From Acholeplasmataceae bacterium (GTDB lineage Bacteria > Bacillota_I > Bacilli_A > Izemoplasmatales > Hujiaoplasmataceae), in assembly GCA_012515085.1 (NCBI GenBank), contig JAAYZB010000009.1:1-9003 (forward strand): DNA of 9,003 nucleotides. The letters are read 5' to 3'. Below the pieces are notes generated by a model. It ran no database searches, was not told the origin of the DNA, and was given only the letters and a program-made list of their open reading frames with translations. Made by a program: the position numbers and the translations under genes. Below, in pieces: positions 7,243-9,003 of the stretch (within the stretch, counting starts at the first letter, position 1; each line of letters starts with the position of its first letter).

Positions 7243-9003
7243 TTGATAAATCCACCTCCTCGTCGATTGCCTCATCGGAATCATTTCTTGAAAGAGGAAG
7301 ATGGCATACACCCATATATGGACAATATTGACAACTTAGAGACAACGTTTGATTTGGGAGTGGAGGCACGGGTTTTATTGGATAAAATCCAACCTTAATC
7401 CCGTTAACGGCGTCCTCTATCAATTTGTCGATATGATCGATCATAGCGACAAGTTCGTCCGCTTGGATAACCTGTTTACTCGCTTTTAAAGTTCCATCGC
7501 TTTTTTTCTTGCAGCGCTTAATCCAGTTTTCATCGCCACCAAGGGCGCTGAAAACGACTGGATCATTGAGGGTTTTTCCATTTAGAGCCAACTGCTTTTT
7601 TATAGGATCTTCTTTTTTGTTGTGCGCATAGTGGCCCGGTAACAAACGTTGATAATAAAACCCGCAAGGAATGAACGCACGAGTTTTCCCGTTTGCTTTG
7701 ATCAAGTGCAGATAAAACGGGAGTTGGATATCCATTCCCTGCAAAAAGTCTTCTTCACCAAACTGTTTGTTCCCGGTTTTGAAGTCAATGACGATCACTC
7801 GAATTTCATCATCTTGTTGCCACGTCCGAATCTGGTCGATTTTTCCCTTGATCCGAATGTTTCCCCCAGGATATGGATATGAAAACTCCGATTCGGATGC
7901 ATATATGGCAAATCGACTTTGGCGATCATATTCTTCTAGATAGTTTAAAGTCGTTTTGATTTGCTCAAGAAAAGCTCGTAAAAAAAGTGGCTTTCTCATC
8001 GCGAAGTCCGGAGGATAGTTACGGCTAAAGAGTTGAGATAGTTCATCCAAAGTTTTCAAGTCAACCGTTCTTTTGTTTTTTAAGATTTCATGGGCGATAT
8101 TACCAAAGAAAAGCGGCAAAGAAGCTTCCTTCGCTCCCACTTTTAAAATATCTGTCACAAGATATTGAAACGGACAACTGTGGAAACGTTCCAAATTGGT
8201 CGCGGATAAGACGATCCCCCGAGAACAAATTTTTGCGATTGTTGATTGACTCAATCCTGTGAACTGAAAATCCGATTGCATCAAGCGATTTGAAAACGTG
8301 GCAGAATAATGCGGAAAATCCGGATGAACAATGCCATATGTTTTCTGATCATATCGCATTTTTGCATACGTTAAGCGATCCATTTCAAAAGATGCATACA
8401 GCCGGTTGTGATCTGGATTGATCAATTGTTCTTGAATTTCACAGTCAACGACTAATTTGGGGAAATGATTGTCGCTGCCGGCTTCTTTTTTCGCGTAAAA
8501 CAGAACCACATTTTTAAGTCGGGAAAGGATATTAGCTAATTGCGATTCCATTCGGAGATTATACTCAACGGAAGTCTCTGACCCCAACTTCATTTTGTCC
8601 TGATCGGATAAGTAATCACCGTCTATTTTTTTTACGGGCAAAGCCGAGTCATGGCTGTTCAGAATAAGGTAATAAAGTTCATCGTCGGGATAAAGTTCAG
8701 ATAGCGGGAGCGATTGAATTGCTCCTTGATAGTTGATTGGAGCGACACTGGCATTTTTTAGACAATAAGAGAATAAGTCGCGGTGTTGAAGCAATACCGA
8801 CAAGGAATGGCGATTGATCAATTGAAGAATCGTTTTTTTAACCAAGACCTCTTGCGGATGAATGGTTTTTAGACGAAGCAAAAAATCAGTGACCTCGTCA
8901 GCTGTCATTGGCTTTTCCAATAAAGCCAATAACTGGATGGCTTGCGGGAATTTCCGTAAAGGACGTTGCTTTATTGAAGAAAACGGAATGCCTGCATCTT
9001 TTA
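7235..9003 (-). CDS. addB: AddB, helicase-nuclease subunit B (partial, N-terminus outside window)
   Basis: AddB is the partner of AddA in the ATP-dependent helicase-exonuclease that resects double-strand breaks for RecA loading in Bacillota. The frame is open to the right edge (589 codons plus two bases here). A TTG at 8929 is internal, because coding continues upstream as KDAGIPFSSIK, a helicase-type sequence, so the true start and the Walker A region are not in the window. The upstream third has degenerate UvrD-like C-terminal elements (YYLILNSHDSALP followed by DGDYLSDQDKMKLG, about 8600-8670). The C-terminal nuclease shows GNIAHEIL (His near 8092), GKIDQI, VIDFKTG (Asp-x-Lys near 7786-7778) and QLPFYL. 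Four cysteines fit the AddB [4Fe-4S] site: one in CPFQYL (8176-8174) and three in CQYCPYMGVC (about 7333-7304). An acidic tail ends the protein. The stop overlaps the addA start by 8 nt. AddB proteins are usually over 1,100 residues, so roughly half is missing. RexB-type homologues are the alternative name. Confidence 0.93.
   Translation of the reverse strand, partial: KDAGIPFSSIKQRPLRKFPQAIQLLALLEKPMTADEVTDFLLRLKTIHPQEVLVKKTILQLINRHSLSVLLQHRDLFSYCLKNASVAPINYQGAIQSLPLSELYPDDELYYLILNSHDSALPVKKIDGDYLSDQDKMKLGSETSVEYNLRMESQLANILSRLKNVVLFYAKKEAGSDNHFPKLVVDCEIQEQLINPDHNRLYASFEMDRLTYAKMRYDQKTYGIVHPDFPHYSATFSNRLMQSDFQFTGLSQSTIAKICSRGIVLSATNLERFHSCPFQYLVTDILKVGAKEASLPLFFGNIAHEILKNKRTVDLKTLDELSQLFSRNYPPDFAMRKPLFLRAFLEQIKTTLNYLEEYDRQSRFAIYASESEFSYPYPGGNIRIKGKIDQIRTWQQDDEIRVIVIDFKTGNKQFGEEDFLQGMDIQLPFYLHLIKANGKTRAFIPCGFYYQRLLPGHYAHNKKEDPIKKQLALNGKTLNDPVVFSALGGDENWIKRCKKKSDGTLKASKQVIQADELVAMIDHIDKLIEDAVNGIKVGFYPIKPVPPLPNQTLSLSCQYCPYMGVCHLPLSRNDSDEAIDEEVDLSNE
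7252..7260 (-). promoter_or_regulatory. Ribosome binding site of addA
   Basis: The minus strand reads AGGAGGTGG, a near-perfect match to the anti-Shine-Dalgarno end of 16S rRNA. About 10 nt separate AGGAGGTG from the ATG at 7242. It lies inside the last codons of addB and is the main reason for choosing 7242 as the addA start. Confidence 0.85.

Noticed and set aside
7235..8929. Reading addB as a complete 564-residue gene starting with TTG at 8929
   Set aside because: The frame continues upstream to the window edge with helicase-like sequence (GIPFSS), and AddB proteins are about twice as long. The TTG is an internal leucine codon.
1..9003. AGCGG pentamers as B. subtilis-type Chi sites for AddAB
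   Set aside because: A few occur, but a five-base word is expected by chance at this frequency, and the Chi sequence of this organism is unknown.
1..9003. Recurrent ATCGAT palindromes
   Set aside because: Many fall in Ala-Ile-Asp or Ser-Ile-Asp-type codon strings within genes and show no regular spacing, so codon use explains them.
1..9003. A defence island or novel DNA-processing system around the helicase-nuclease pair
   Set aside because: AddA and AddB carry ordinary housekeeping motifs, and the neighbours lack nuclease, NTPase or sensor domains. Sel1 proteins alone do not justify a defence assignment.

Overview
The window is a compact, moderately AT-rich bacterial segment in which every supportable gene lies on the minus strand. 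Read in the direction of transcription (high to low coordinates) the order is: the C-terminal part of addB (runs off the right edge), addA, a family-20 glycoside hydrolase, a Sel1-repeat protein, and a second Sel1-repeat protein that runs off the left edge. There is no RNA gene, mobile element, CRISPR array or coding-free stretch longer than 28 bases.

The AddAB type of recombination nuclease, strong GGAGG/AGGAGGTG ribosome binding sites and base composition suggest Bacillota (Bacilli/Erysipelotrichia-like) or a close relative such as an Acholeplasma/Izemoplasma-type lineage. TGA is used as a real stop by addA and the hydrolase, and each is followed directly by the next gene, so the Mycoplasma code (TGA = Trp) is not in use. 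The lineage is an inference, not a determination.

Layout. 7235-9003: AddB, with the helicase-like C-terminal part, PD-(D/E)XK nuclease and four-cysteine iron-sulphur motif. 4021-7242: AddA, with all UvrD-type helicase motifs and a C-terminal nuclease; the start is placed at 7242, not at the longer in-frame ATG at 7311. 2216-4024: an intracellular GH20 beta-N-acetylhexosaminidase-like enzyme with the Asp-Glu catalytic pair in an atypical motif. 1231-2187 and 1-1238: two cytosolic Sel1-repeat (SLR) proteins.

Three of the four junctions overlap: ATGAGTAA for addB/addA (8 nt), ATGA for addA/hydrolase (4 nt), and ATGAATAA for the two Sel1 genes (8 nt). The addB-addA-hydrolase set therefore looks like one translationally coupled unit, and the Sel1 pair like another. 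The only gap (28 nt, hydrolase to first Sel1 gene) carries a good extended -10 promoter candidate that overlaps the hydrolase stop codon, so the Sel1 pair may be transcribed separately or additionally. AddA and AddB work together as the double-strand-break resection helicase-nuclease. No direct functional link from them to the hydrolase or the Sel1 proteins is visible. I see no clear evidence of a new defence or mobile system; the most interesting points are the operon composition and the tandem Sel1 pair.
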